A stretch of 64,000 nt of DNA from Rosistilla oblonga (GCF_007751715.1 NZ_CP036292.1:558001-622000), one strand, 5' to 3'; shown: positions 53,810-62,753, numbered from the stretch's first letter. A program made the numbers and translations. Notes: generated by a model not told the origin, from the sequence alone.

Positions 53810-53973
53810 CCCAAACGCAGTTTGTAGGGGAGGGTCGAACGAGCGTAGCAAAGTTCGGGGAGGGGAGTTCTCGATTCAAATCTGGGCCGGTTAATGGTTG
53901 CTGGTATGCCCTCCCCGGAAAACTTGCTAAACGCTTGTTTTTCGACCCTCCCAGCTTCGCCGGGCGGGTGAAG
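53810..53973. repeat. Dispersed repeat D, copy 1 (inverted relative to copy 2)
   Basis: About 164 bases: TTCACCCTCCCC, GTCGAACGAGCGTAGCAAAG, TTCGGGGAGGGG, ACTTGCTAAACGCTTG, CGACCCTCCCAGCTTCG and CGGGCGGGTGAAG. The reverse complement matches 55574-55745 closely. It lies directly after the isomerase stop. Short CCCTCCCC/GGGGAGGG arms make internal hairpins, so GGGGAGGG here occurs in both orientations. Confidence 0.88.
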
Positions 53974-54081
53974 TTATGGAGTGGCGATGTATCTCAATCG
54001 TGAGTTTTCACTATAATCTCATGTTCGTGGGCTCACTCCCCTGCCCTGCTCCGATCGCTTGTTGTGGAAGAGTCTATTTCT

Positions 54082-54510
54082 ATGCCCGAGCCTGCTGACG
54101 ACTCTGCCAACTCGCCGCTGTCGCATCTCTACGAACTGGGGAAGGTGACCGTCTTTTATCTTCCGTCGCACAAGTTGGACGATCCGCGGTATTACCAGGG
54201 AACGCAGACCGCGCGGACGGCGACTCACGATTTCATGATGGATCGCTACCGGGCGTACACGCATTCTCCCACGCCAGTCAAAGGCTATTGGGTCGATTTC
54301 AATGGCCAGTTGGTGCACGACGTGATGGAGCGGTTCGAGGTCTCGTTTGGCAGTGAAGCGGAGTTCGAGCGGTTGATCATTTTTTTGATCGAACTGTGTG
54401 GGCGGTTGAGCGAAGACGCGGTCTACGTGACACGAGGCGAGCGGAGTTTTCTGGTCCACGGCCAGCCGCGGCAAGAGATCGCAAGCGACAGCGGGCATGA
54501 CAACCGATAG
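54082..54510 (+). CDS. Conserved hypothetical protein upstream of truD
   Basis: 142 residues, acidic and soluble: LSHLYELGKVTVFYLPSHKL, RTATHDFMMDRYRAYTHSPT, PVKGYWVDFNGQLVHDVMER, FERLIIFLIELCGRLSEDAV and a disordered tail. No family recognised. Its 3' end overlaps truD by 14 bases, so the two are probably translated from one mRNA. The polar motif at 54039 lies 36 bases before the ATG. Confidence 0.7.
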   Translation: MPEPADDSANSPLSHLYELGKVTVFYLPSHKLDDPRYYQGTQTARTATHDFMMDRYRAYTHSPTPVKGYWVDFNGQLVHDVMERFEVSFGSEAEFERLIIFLIELCGRLSEDAVYVTRGERSFLVHGQPRQEIASDSGHDNR

Positions 54511-55552
54511 TGTTTTGAGATGGACCGCCATGAATCCGATCGATCCTCCCCGTCTGCTGGGTCCCTCGTTGGGATCGGTGATCTTCAAGTCGCAGCCGGA
54601 GGACTTTGAGGTCGAAGAACTGCTTCGCTTCGAACCATCGGGCGAAGGGGAACATTGTCTGGTTTGGTTGGAGAAGCGGCATCGCAATACCAACGATGTC
54701 GCGTCAGAACTGGCGACCAAGCTGGGGCTGCGAAAGCGGTTGATCAGCCACTGCGGCTTGAAGGACAAAGAGGCGGTGACGCGGCAGTGGTTTAGTCTGC
54801 ATCTACCCGGAAAGCCGTCGCCGTCGGCCGAGGATTTGACGGTCGAAGGGGTTCGCGTGTTGCGGATCGTGCGCCACTTGCGCAAGCTGCACCGCGGCGC
54901 GCACGATGGCAATCGCTTTTGGATCCGATTGCGAGGCTGTGAGTTCTCCAAGGAAGCCGCCGCCGCGCGATGGCAGCAGATGATCGACCGTGGCGTTCCG
55001 AACTACTTTGGCACCCAGCGGTTTGGCCGCGACGGTGGGAACGTGCCACAGGCGCTGCGATGGTTCAAGGACGAGATCCAAGTCCGCGATCGGATGCTGC
55101 GTGGGATCCTGTTGTCCGCCGCCCGCAGCTATCTGTTCAACGCCTGCGTCGGTCACCGCGTGCTCGACGGGACATGGGATACGCCGCTGTCGGGCGACGT
55201 GTTTGGGTTCGCCGACAATCGCAGCCTCGTCCTGCCGCACAATCTGCATGGCGATGAAGCCGATCGAGTACGGCAGGGAGCTCTGGAGTTAACCGCTCCG
55301 CTATGGGGCGAAGGGGAGCTGCAGAGCCAAGCCGCAGTCAAAGCGATGGAAGAGCAAGTCGTCGCTGCCTATCCCGAGCTGTTGGCCGGTTTGGCTCAGT
55401 TCAATCTGCGGCAAGAGCGGCGTGTGATGCGGCTGCGCCCACTGTCGGCGGAACTGACCTGGGAGTCCGATTCGACACTCGTGCTGCGGTTCGATCTTCC
55501 CAAAGGAACCTACGCCACGACGCTGCTGCGCGAGTTGGTCGATATTGGTTAA
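54497..55552 (+). CDS. truD: tRNA pseudouridine synthase D
   Basis: Makes pseudouridine 13 in tRNA. 351 residues: LGPSLGSVIFKSQPEDFEVE, WLEKRHRNTNDVASELATKL, then the catalytic Asp in HCGLKDKEAVTRQWFS (Asp90). VPNYFGTQRFGRDGGN and SYLFNACVGHRV follow, and the TruD insertion domain is present. It ends GTYATTLLRELVDIG. An ATG at 54530 would remove 11 residues and the overlap with the upstream gene. It is bracketed by inverted copies of repeat D. Confidence 0.94.
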   Translation: MTTDSVLRWTAMNPIDPPRLLGPSLGSVIFKSQPEDFEVEELLRFEPSGEGEHCLVWLEKRHRNTNDVASELATKLGLRKRLISHCGLKDKEAVTRQWFSLHLPGKPSPSAEDLTVEGVRVLRIVRHLRKLHRGAHDGNRFWIRLRGCEFSKEAAAARWQQMIDRGVPNYFGTQRFGRDGGNVPQALRWFKDEIQVRDRMLRGILLSAARSYLFNACVGHRVLDGTWDTPLSGDVFGFADNRSLVLPHNLHGDEADRVRQGALELTAPLWGEGELQSQAAVKAMEEQVVAAYPELLAGLAQFNLRQERRVMRLRPLSAELTWESDSTLVLRFDLPKGTYATTLLRELVDIG

Positions 55553-55573
55553 CGCCGATGAAGTGTTGTATCC

Positions 55574-55745
55574 CTTCACCCGCCCGAGCGGAGCTGGGAG
55601 GGTCGGGAAACGAGCGTTTAGCAAGTTTTCCGGGGAGGGTTTGACCGCTGGTTCGATCGCTGGCGATTTACCTTGTGACTCGCCTCCCCGAACTTTGCTT
55701 CGCTCGTTCGACCCTCCCCTTCAAGCTGCGCTTGGGGAGGGTGAA
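55574..55745. repeat. Dispersed repeat D, copy 2 (inverted relative to copy 1)
   Basis: CTTCACCCGCCCGAGCGGAG, GCGTTTAGCAAGTTTTCCGG, TTTGCTTCGCTCGTTCGACC and GGGGAGGGTGAA match the complement of 53810-53973. With copy 1 it brackets a two-gene block of about 1.6 kb. It begins 22 bases after the truD stop. No ORF is shared by the copies. Confidence 0.88.
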
Positions 55746-55790
55746 TTTTTGCAAGCCGACGGCTTCAACACGGTTGCCCGTTCATAAGGT

Positions 55791-56339
55791 TTAGCTTGGC
55801 GGTTGGTGCTGTTGGACGATGTCCAGGTGGACTTCGTGCATCGGCAACCAGAAGTCGTTTTTGAGTTTGGGATCGTTGGAGCGGACGATGTTCAGGCTGA
55901 CTTGCAGCTTCTTCAGCGCCGTGTCGAATTGGCTCTTCGTGCACGCGAGCCTTTCGATCGCTCGCTTTCGCAGCGGACCGGTGTAGTCGGGTTCGAGGCG
56001 GATGAATTGGTAGATCTCTTGTGCCAGCGAATCCAATTCGCAGGCCGGTTGGAACGCTGCGGGATAATGGACCTCGCGGAAGTACTGCATCTCGATCAAC
56101 GCGGCATCGCCACCGGGCACTTTTCCGTAGAAGACCGATTCGGGATAGGTCTGCGGAATCCGAGTCTTCCAGTCCCAAACCGCTTTGACCTTAGGGCTCC
56201 ATCCGCCTTCCTTGGGCTTCGCCTCCGGTAGATCGGTGTTGTCCCACAGCGACGGGTAATTCGAACATTGGCTGCCAAAGACCGTGCAGACTTTGTGAGT
56301 TAGCACAAATTGGTAGGCTTGATCAAATGTCTTTAGCAT
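55791..56339 (-). CDS. Conserved hypothetical, possibly AlkZ-related
   Basis: 182 residues with no signal or membrane segment. CTVFGSQCSNYPSLWDNTDL, then WDWKTRIPQTYPESVFYGKV and ALIEMQYFREVHYPAAF recall the PSLWDAI...WGWKD...YYGKLL pattern of short AlkZ-related proteins, relatives of interstrand-crosslink glycosylases. The C-terminus (PLRKRAIERLACTKSQFDTA, LKKLQVSLNIVR) reads like a winged helix. The link is from memory of the motif and uncertain; no catalytic residue can be assigned. Confidence 0.6.
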   Translation of the reverse strand: MLKTFDQAYQFVLTHKVCTVFGSQCSNYPSLWDNTDLPEAKPKEGGWSPKVKAVWDWKTRIPQTYPESVFYGKVPGGDAALIEMQYFREVHYPAAFQPACELDSLAQEIYQFIRLEPDYTGPLRKRAIERLACTKSQFDTALKKLQVSLNIVRSNDPKLKNDFWLPMHEVHLDIVQQHQPPS

Positions 56340-56385
56340 TGGAGCGAGACCCGGCAGGACTGGTAGTGTTTCAAATTGAGGTATC

Positions 56386-56451
56386 AGCCGCCACGCGTTA
56401 GCGTCCGGTTCCCTCCCCCCCCTGGCAACCGGACGCTAACGCGTGGCGGCT
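56386..56451. repeat. Dispersed hairpin C, copy 2
   Basis: Arms 56386-56408 and 56429-56451 are identical to those of copy 1 at 47259 (AGCCGCCACGCGTTAGCGTC-CGG), with a different 20-base C-rich loop. The lead-in TTTCAAATTGAGGTATC is also shared. It lies between the upstream side of the AlkZ-like gene and the end of the DUF202 gene. Confidence 0.88.
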
Positions 56452-56494
56452 GAGTTGCGCAGGTGCAACGGAATGGTGTGGCTGAGGGCCGCCG

Positions 56495-56932
56495 TTACAA
56501 CGGTGTCGATGGTTGTTGCAGGTGAATGTTTCCAGGTGTGGAGCCCGATGTCGGTTCGTCTTGCAGGATGAAGCTGGCGGTCAGGATCGCGGCGGCTGCC
56601 AACAGGTTGCAGAAGACGGCCAGCACCCAGAACGGCATCGCGTTGCGGGCCGCTGGTTGGCAATATTTGATGCCGCGAGCGTATCCGACAAATCCGATCG
56701 CAAACGAGAGGACGGCGACAAAGACCAGGATCATTCCCAGGGTGGTAACGGCCCACCGCGGTTCGGCGTTGGGCATCACCTTGGCAATCGCCAGCCCCGT
56801 CGCCATCGATGCCAGCCCGGTCCGGACCCATGCCGAACAGGTTCGCTCTTCGGCCATCAGCGTTCGATCCAAACCGGTGTCGGGCTGGGCGTTGGCGTTC
56901 TGGCTCTCTGGATTCACGCTATCGTTGCTCAT
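56495..56932 (-). CDS. DUF202-family membrane protein
   Basis: About 145 residues. A soluble N-terminus (LDRTLMAEERTCSAWVRTGL, the DUF202 signature) is followed by three membrane helices (ASMATGLAIAKVM, VTTLGMILVFVAVLSFAIGF, MPFWVLAVFCNLLAAAAILT). The ATG at 56932 overlaps the upstream small gene by 14 bases, making it the last gene of the MarR-YeiH operon. Function unknown; E. coli YidH is a relative. Confidence 0.82.
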   Translation of the reverse strand: MSNDSVNPESQNANAQPDTGLDRTLMAEERTCSAWVRTGLASMATGLAIAKVMPNAEPRWAVTTLGMILVFVAVLSFAIGFVGYARGIKYCQPAARNAMPFWVLAVFCNLLAAAAILTASFILQDEPTSGSTPGNIHLQQPSTPL

Positions 56933-57170
56933 CGGACGCCTTGTCGAGAAGTTGTTCGGCTCGCTGCCGTTGTAAAATCTGTTCCATGACTTCCAGTTCG
57001 GTGTAATACATCGCACTGGGGTCGATTCCTTGATGGTCGAGCCACTGCAGGTGCTTCGTCATCGCCGGTTGGCGGGCGTAGGCTGGCAGGATCACCAGCC
57101 AAACGACCGCGACGCCAGCGATGGCAAGCACCAATGAGAGCAGCTTTTTGGTGTCGGTTAGACCGATCAT
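56919..57170 (-). CDS. Small single-span membrane protein
   Basis: 83 residues: one membrane helix ([20 protein letters not shown]), then a helical tail ([20 protein letters not shown]). No family recognised. It starts within the yeiH stop (4-base ATGA overlap) and overlaps the DUF202 gene by 14, so it belongs to the same operon and may be an accessory of the transporter. Confidence 0.7.
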   Translation of the reverse strand: MIGLTDTKKLLSLVLAIAGVAVVWLVILPAYARQPAMTKHLQWLDHQGIDPSAMYYTELEVMEQILQRQRAEQLLDKASDEQR

Positions 57171-58618
57171 TGTTCAACCACAGGGGCAAAGACGACTTCG
57201 AACATCAGGTAGGCCATCAGCAGGGTCAGGCACAGGTTCAGTGTCTGGCCGCAGACGTAAAGGATCAACGGCTTGCCACCCTTGAGTTGCGGAAGGAGTT
57301 GCTTGAAGTTGGTCTCCAGCCCGATGCTGACAAAAGCGAGGCAGAAGAGCCAGCCACGCAGCGTTTTGGTCGAGCCTTTGATCATCGCGTTGATCAATTC
57401 GGGGCCGGCGGTCATCGTCGAATAGAGTACCGAAAAGAGGATCGACATCGCCACGAAACCGAGGACAAATTTGGGGAAGCGGTACCAGATCTCCGAGGCT
57501 CCCACGCGGGGCGCCGACGGGTCGCGTTCGACATACGTCACCCAATAGATCGCGACACAAAAGGCTGTCACGCCGATCAGGATGTTCTGGATCATCTTCA
57601 CCGTCGCGGCAACTTCTAACGCTTCGTCGCCCAACACCGCACCGGCGGCGGCGACCGCGCCTGTCGAATCGATCGTACCGCCCAGCCAGGCACCGCCCAG
57701 AGTCGGGCTCATTCCCGTCGCTTTGATGATCGCGGGCAGCACGACCATCATGATAACGGTGAAGCTGAGCGACATGCCGATAGCAAGCGATAGCTCTTCC
57801 TTTTTGGCTTTGCACGAGGCCGCGGTCGCGATCGCCGCGGAGACGCCGCAGACCGACATGTCGGCCGAGATCACCATGTTCAACGATCGCGATGGGATCT
57901 TCAAAACCTTCTGGCCGAATATGTAAGTGGATACCAAGACGATTGGCGTTACGACCCAGGCGACAAAGACGCCAGGCAGGCCAAGAGCCAACAAGCGGCT
58001 CATCAATACCTCTGCTCCCAGTAGCACCAAACCGGTCTTGATGAAGAACTCCGTCATGATCGCGGGCCGCAAAAATGCCGGAGTGCCGATTGTGTTACTG
58101 ATGATCAATCCGACCAGCAGTGCCCACAACGCGTATTCCAGGTTGTACGCCTTGAGCACGCTTTGCCCGGCCAGCACGTAGGCCAGCGTGGCGAGCAGGA
58201 AGACGATCGGGAACCCTGCCAGAAAGGCGGCTGCCGATTTGCCGCGACACCACATCGCGAAACCGCACAGGACCGCCAGCACGAGGAAGACGCCGCCGAT
58301 GCCGACCAGTTTGCCATCGAGTGACGCCAGCGGATCCGCTTCCCAGGAGCCCGGCTTGGAGAGGTACGCCTTCAGAGGGCTCACGACTTCCAAAGGTTCT
58401 CCCATCCCGATGCTTTCGGCCAGCCCATCGGGCCGCCCCAGCCAGACCGCACCAAATGCAAAGACCAACAAAAGTGCGGCACACCAAATCGCCCACCAGT
58501 CTTCGGCGGTCCGCATGTCGGTCCATAAACTGTGGCGCTCCGGAGGCAACGTGACCGTGTCATCACCGTCGGGGGCGGCATCGTTGTCGGATGGTTGAGA
58601 ACCTGGTTCGTTGCTCAT
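57167..58618 (-). CDS. YeiH-family putative sulfate exporter
   Basis: 483 residues with about eleven helices, PF03601-like. Family marks are [75 protein letters not shown] and [20 protein letters not shown]. Relatives are suggested to export sulfate or taurine-derived sulfur, although the N-terminal ~60-residue tail here is longer than usual. It lies downstream of a MarR-type gene on the same strand and is followed by two overlapping membrane-protein genes. The regulator probably controls this operon in response to a small anion or drug. Confidence 0.85.
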   Translation of the reverse strand: MSNEPGSQPSDNDAAPDGDDTVTLPPERHSLWTDMRTAEDWWAIWCAALLLVFAFGAVWLGRPDGLAESIGMGEPLEVVSPLKAYLSKPGSWEADPLASLDGKLVGIGGVFLVLAVLCGFAMWCRGKSAAAFLAGFPIVFLLATLAYVLAGQSVLKAYNLEYALWALLVGLIISNTIGTPAFLRPAIMTEFFIKTGLVLLGAEVLMSRLLALGLPGVFVAWVVTPIVLVSTYIFGQKVLKIPSRSLNMVISADMSVCGVSAAIATAASCKAKKEELSLAIGMSLSFTVIMMVVLPAIIKATGMSPTLGGAWLGGTIDSTGAVAAAGAVLGDEALEVAATVKMIQNILIGVTAFCVAIYWVTYVERDPSAPRVGASEIWYRFPKFVLGFVAMSILFSVLYSTMTAGPELINAMIKGSTKTLRGWLFCLAFVSIGLETNFKQLLPQLKGGKPLILYVCGQTLNLCLTLLMAYLMFEVVFAPVVEQ

Positions 58619-58696
58619 CGTGAATACTTTCGTCGTTGGTGGGAGAATGGTGGGGGAAGCCGACAGCTTTGGGGACTGCAGCTTAAACTAAATCGC

Positions 58697-59206
58697 TTAA
58701 TTCGATTGGCGGTTGCCGCTGGCCGCTCTTTGCTTGGCGGCGCAGCTCATGCTGGCGCGAACCAATTGCAGCAAGCGGATCAGTTCTTTCTGCTCCTTCT
58801 GTTTGAGGCCGTTGATCAAGTTGTCTTCAAATTCGCGAAGCTCTTCGCTGGCGGGACGAACAAGCTTTCTGCCCGCGTCGGTGATCGCGACATACACGGT
58901 CCGCCGGTCCTCTTCGGATCGCTCGCGCGTGACGAGATCGCGGCGCAGCAAACGGTCGACCAGCGCGGTGACGGCGGGGACGATTTGCACCAACCGGTCA
59001 CCGATTTCGCCACAGGTTAGCGGGCGATCTTCCATGTCCAGGATTCGCAACAGGTTGTATTGCGAAAACGTCAACTCGCGAGGACGGAAAAATTGTGACA
59101 GTTGATTGTCTAGTTGGTCGCCAGTTCGTGCCAGGCTGACAATCGCCTCTTGGGCAACGCTCGCAAAGGGTTGGCAGCGTTTTAATTCGTGACGCAGGTC
59201 GTCCAT
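58697..59206 (-). CDS. MarR-family transcriptional regulator
   Basis: About 169 residues starting at ATG 59206. The winged helix is typical: FSQYNLLRILDMEDRPLTCG, EIGDRLVQIVPAVTALVDRL then LRRDLVTRERSEEDRRTVYV (the DxRxxx wing). A C-terminal dimerisation helix follows (EFEDNLINGLKQKEQKELIR). MarR proteins are usually dimeric repressors released by small ligands. It is the first gene of an operon with YeiH, a small protein and DUF202, suggesting local control. Confidence 0.9.
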   Translation of the reverse strand: MDDLRHELKRCQPFASVAQEAIVSLARTGDQLDNQLSQFFRPRELTFSQYNLLRILDMEDRPLTCGEIGDRLVQIVPAVTALVDRLLRRDLVTRERSEEDRRTVYVAITDAGRKLVRPASEELREFEDNLINGLKQKEQKELIRLLQLVRASMSCAAKQRAASGNRQSN

Positions 59207-59412
59207 CGGTTGGATGCTCGTAGGCAGGAGGGGGGCGATCGCGGGTGGGGGAGACGCTGAAAGACGTTGACTCAGTAAAATCTTATGGATAAAATAATCG
59301 GCGATCAAGCGTTGTTTGCCGATTTTTGGCGGATCGGTCGTTAGCGCCCTTCGAGGCTCCGGTTTTCGGTCGCCCGTTGGGATTTTCTACCCCCCCTGCC
59401 CTGCCTCACGTT

Positions 59413-60846
59413 ATGCCTACCATGCAAACCACAGCCATCATCGGTGGCGGCTTCAGCGGAACGCTGGCGGCCGTCAATCTCGCTCGCTTTGCCACCACGC
59501 CTCAACGCGTCGTGATCATCAACTCGGGGCGTCCGTTTGGTCGCGGCACCGCCTATGGAACCACTCGCGGCGAACATTTGTTAAACGTTGCGGCGCGGAA
59601 CATGTCGGCGTTTCCCGACCACCCCAGCCACTTCTTCGATTGGTTGCGATCGCGCTGCGATTACGACGGACTCAGCGACGATGTGCTGCGAGAGACGTTT
59701 ATCCCGCGGCGGATCTTCGGCGACTATGTTCGTGGGTTGGCATCGCATTATTTGGGCGGAGCCGATCCTCGCAGCCAAGTCGAGTGTCAGGTCGTCGAGG
59801 ATTCAGCCGTCGACATCCAGCCGCGCGGCGAGAACGGCGGTGTGGTGATGTTGGAGCATGGCGATCCGATCGAAGCGGAGTCGGTGCTGCTGGCAACGGG
59901 CAATCAGCCGCCGGCTGGGCTGCCGGGATCGGGCAAACTGGCCAACGATCGTCGCTACTGCGGCAATCCCTGGACAGCGTGGCATGAAAACCTGCCCGAC
60001 GACGACAAGCACATCGTGATCTTGGGGACTGGGCTGACCGCTGTCGACGTGATCGTGACGCTACGGCACAAAGGATGGAACGGCAAGATCACCGCGATCT
60101 CGCGGAATGGGATGCTGCCTCAGCGTCACTTCCGTGGCATCGCCTGGCCGACCTCGATCCCCGACGACGGCCAGACGCGATCGTTGAAGGAGTTGGTTAG
60201 CCTGATCCGACAGGACTGTCAGCGGTTGCGTGGTGCCAGCCAAAACCCAGCGATCGCTGTCGACAAGTTGCGCAGCCGAACGCAGATGTTGTGGCGGAAT
60301 CTTTCGATCGATGAAAAACGCCAATTCTTGAAGGACTATGCGGCCGATTGGAATGTGATCCGGCATCGCATTGCCGGGCCGATCCACGACGCGGTCACCG
60401 ATTCGTTGGACTGTGGGCAGTTGACGATCCTTCCCGCCACGATCGAATCGTTGGATGCGGGGGAGACGTCGATCGAAGTTCAATTGGCTGCCGGCGGCGA
60501 TGGTCCCGATCGGATTCATGGCGACATGGTGATCAATTGCACCGGGCCGAAGTCGCGGTTTTCCGATTCGCAGATTCCGCTGTACCGCGCCCTGTTCGAT
60601 CGCGGCATCGCCAAGCCGGATGCGATGGACATGGGAATCGCCGTCACCGATGACTTTGCGGTCGTTGGGGATGATGATCGCCCGTCGCCCTTTCTGTATG
60701 CGATCGGTCCGATCTTGAAGGGGACTCTGTGGGAAACGATCGCCGTACCCGAGCTTCGCCAGCAAGCGATGGCGGTCGTCCAAACGATTCTCAAGCAAAA
60801 ACCGATTCGCGTGGCCAGTCCCGAGACGATCGAGTACTGCATCTAA
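59413..60846 (+). CDS. FAD/NAD(P)-binding oxidoreductase (YdhS-like)
   Basis: About 477 residues with a Rossmann start (TTAIIGGGFSGTLAAVNLAR) and a second nucleotide motif in HIVILGTGLTAVDVIVTLR. GRGTAYGTTRGEHLLNVAAR and NMSAFPDHPSHFFDWLRSRC match the FAD-NAD(P)-binding (PF13454) family. A substrate cannot be named. ATG 59413 or 59422 starts at the fold; the upstream TTG extension is unlikely. A polar motif (59394) ends 12 bases before the ATG, so it overlaps the ribosome-binding region. Confidence 0.85.
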   Translation: MPTMQTTAIIGGGFSGTLAAVNLARFATTPQRVVIINSGRPFGRGTAYGTTRGEHLLNVAARNMSAFPDHPSHFFDWLRSRCDYDGLSDDVLRETFIPRRIFGDYVRGLASHYLGGADPRSQVECQVVEDSAVDIQPRGENGGVVMLEHGDPIEAESVLLATGNQPPAGLPGSGKLANDRRYCGNPWTAWHENLPDDDKHIVILGTGLTAVDVIVTLRHKGWNGKITAISRNGMLPQRHFRGIAWPTSIPDDGQTRSLKELVSLIRQDCQRLRGASQNPAIAVDKLRSRTQMLWRNLSIDEKRQFLKDYAADWNVIRHRIAGPIHDAVTDSLDCGQLTILPATIESLDAGETSIEVQLAAGGDGPDRIHGDMVINCTGPKSRFSDSQIPLYRALFDRGIAKPDAMDMGIAVTDDFAVVGDDDRPSPFLYAIGPILKGTLWETIAVPELRQQAMAVVQTILKQKPIRVASPETIEYCI

Positions 60847-61136
60847 CCTCGACCCTGTTGGCGACTGCTTAGACGCGTCTGTTTCCTACCAGTCATCACG
60901 CTCGCGATCGGGGTTCCGCCTGCCGATCGCCTGCGATCGGGTCGCGTGAAGGTACCGCCCCGCCCTGCCCTGCCCCGATCTCTTGTCGTCAGCTCCAGGT
61001 GGTCTGGAGGATTGTGGTGTGGTGTTGAGTCAATGTTGAGCGAAGAAGGATCCCCGGCTGATTTCACCTGCCGGGGCGATAGCGTTTATCATCATGGCTC
61101 CCCTGCCCTTCTCCCTTTGCTCGCCTGGAGTTTGTC

Positions 61137-62753
61137 ATGATGTTTCGCTCTGCAGCCTTTCCTTTGTTGTTCGTCTTGGGGCTGATGGCTTCGATTGTTC
61201 GGGCGGACGAACCTGTCGCCAAGGAGTATTCCACCGTGATGCTCTCGGGCGACTGGGTTCCGGAGGATCCTCACCAGATCGATTTCGACAACCTGCCTAG
61301 GATACCCTCTCAGTATGTCGTGATCAGCGATGTGCGGAAGTCAAAGGGTGTGCACCAGCACAATTATTTGACCTTCCACGCTGGGAAATACTGGGCGATG
61401 TGGAGCGATGGGCCGGCGGTCGAGGATCGTGTTGGTCAACGCGTTTCGTACGCGACCAGCAAGGACGGGATCGACTGGAGCAAGCCGCGGTACCTAACGC
61501 CCGAACCGCCGGGATCGGGCAAGGGTTCCAAATATTACAACACGCGCAGGAGCAAAGGCTTTCGTTGGATCTCGCGTGGCTTCTGGCAGCGCGATGGCGA
61601 ACTGCTGGCTCTCTGTTCGCTCGACGAAGCTGCCGGCTTCTTCGGTAAAAGTCTCCAACTGCGGGCGTTCCGCTGGGACGAAGATGAAGGTGACTGGAGC
61701 GACCATGCTTTGGTACACGAGAACGCCATCAACAACTTCCCGCCAAAAAAGCTTCCCGGTGGCGATTGGATGATGTCCCGCCGAACGTGGGACTACTCCA
61801 AGCGTGGCGTCGATTTTTTAGTCGGTGGCGTCGATGCGATCGACGAATGGGATTCGTTTCCCGTGCTTGGCACGAGTCAGGAATTGGCGGCCGAGGAGCC
61901 GTATTGGTGGGTGCTGCCCGGTGGGCGTTTGACGGCGCTGTTCCGCGACAATCGTCGCAGCGGATACCTGTATCGATCGTTTTCCGAAGACGGCGGCCGG
62001 ACGTGGAGTCGGCCGCACCGCACCGATTTTCCGGATGCGCGGTCGAAGTTCAGCGGAGTTCAGTTGGCGGATGGTCGCTTTGTGTTGGTCTCCAATCCGC
62101 ATCCAAAGCGACGCGATCCGCTGGCCCTTTCGGTTAGCGACGACGGTGTTGTCTTCACGAAGATGGGCTATCTCGCTGGAGGGCGGCACGTCGATTATCC
62201 ACATGTGATCCAACAGGACGGCCATGTGCTGGTCGCCTTCGCCACGCAAAAGCAGACGGTGGAAGTGCTGAAGATCAATCTGGAGGATATCGACGCGTTA
62301 ACGATGCCCGATAAACCGCTGGCCGTCCCGCCGCCGTATCAGCCGCAAGCTGGCGATACGATCGTGGATGCCGGCAACAGTGATCAAGTGACCGTCACCG
62401 GGCCATGGAGATCGAGCGACCGCGATTCCGAGCGGCATGGCGACGGCTATCTCGTTCTCGATCCAACAGCTGGTGGCGCGGTTCGGTTCGACTTGAACGT
62501 GCCGGAGAAAGGGAACTATGAGATCTTTGCGATGTGGAGTGCCCGAGGGCAACGGGCGAAAGAAGTTCCGTTTGCGATCACTCACGACGATGGAACAAAG
62601 ACAGTCCGCGTTGATCAGCGACGCGATGGCGGCGTCTGGAACAGCTTGGGGACGTATTCGTTTTCCCCGGCCAAAGCGTCGGTCGAAGTGGCTGTAGAGA
62701 AAGCGAAGAACTACGTCATTGTGGATGCGATCTTGGTGGCACCGCGTCGATAG
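61137..62753 (+). CDS. Secreted sialidase-fold protein with golvesin-like C-terminal domain
   Basis: 538 residues. Signal peptide MMFRSAAFPLLFVLGLMASI then RADEP. The six-blade sialidase-like fold shows Asp-box-like turns (SKDGIDWSKPRYL, SEDGGRTWSRPHR, SDDGVVFTKMGYL). The C-terminal ~110 residues (TIVDAGNSDQVTVTGPWRSS onward, PEKGNYEIFAMWSARG) resemble golvesin/Xly carbohydrate-binding domains. It probably acts on sulfated or acidic glycans of algae, as in many marine planctomycetes (inferred from the family). The polar motif at 61101 is 28 bases upstream. Single gene. Confidence 0.82.
   Translation: MMFRSAAFPLLFVLGLMASIVRADEPVAKEYSTVMLSGDWVPEDPHQIDFDNLPRIPSQYVVISDVRKSKGVHQHNYLTFHAGKYWAMWSDGPAVEDRVGQRVSYATSKDGIDWSKPRYLTPEPPGSGKGSKYYNTRRSKGFRWISRGFWQRDGELLALCSLDEAAGFFGKSLQLRAFRWDEDEGDWSDHALVHENAINNFPPKKLPGGDWMMSRRTWDYSKRGVDFLVGGVDAIDEWDSFPVLGTSQELAAEEPYWWVLPGGRLTALFRDNRRSGYLYRSFSEDGGRTWSRPHRTDFPDARSKFSGVQLADGRFVLVSNPHPKRRDPLALSVSDDGVVFTKMGYLAGGRHVDYPHVIQQDGHVLVAFATQKQTVEVLKINLEDIDALTMPDKPLAVPPPYQPQAGDTIVDAGNSDQVTVTGPWRSSDRDSERHGDGYLVLDPTAGGAVRFDLNVPEKGNYEIFAMWSARGQRAKEVPFAITHDDGTKTVRVDQRRDGGVWNSLGTYSFSPAKASVEVAVEKAKNYVIVDAILVAPRR

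Larger units (their letters stand above)
41471..61108 (-). repeat. Polar GGGCAGGG (KOPS-like) motif, right arm, - strand only
   Basis: Read as CCCTGCCC on the + strand, copies start at 41471, 41895, 42255, 47212, 47217, 47346, 47351, 48654, 48659, 49281, 52448, 52453, 54039, 59394, 60963, 60968 and 61101. I found no + strand GGGCAGGG in this span. GGGGAGGG does occur on both strands at 53.8-53.9 and 55.6-55.7 kb, but only inside palindromic repeats. The copies listed lie between genes, several just before start codons. Orientation is the mirror of the left arm, converging on 37.5-41.5 kb. Confidence 0.8.

Noticed and set aside
53814-55740. GGGGAGGG words as counter-examples to the motif polarity
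   Set aside because: They occur in both orientations inside the palindromic repeat D copies, so strand is meaningless there; only GGGCAGGG was used for the main count.
55560-55790. Simple terminator between truD and the AlkZ-like gene
   Set aside because: The hairpins are part of a dispersed ~170-bp repeat with a matching inverted copy at 53.8 kb, so it is better described as a repeat, although it may also terminate transcription.
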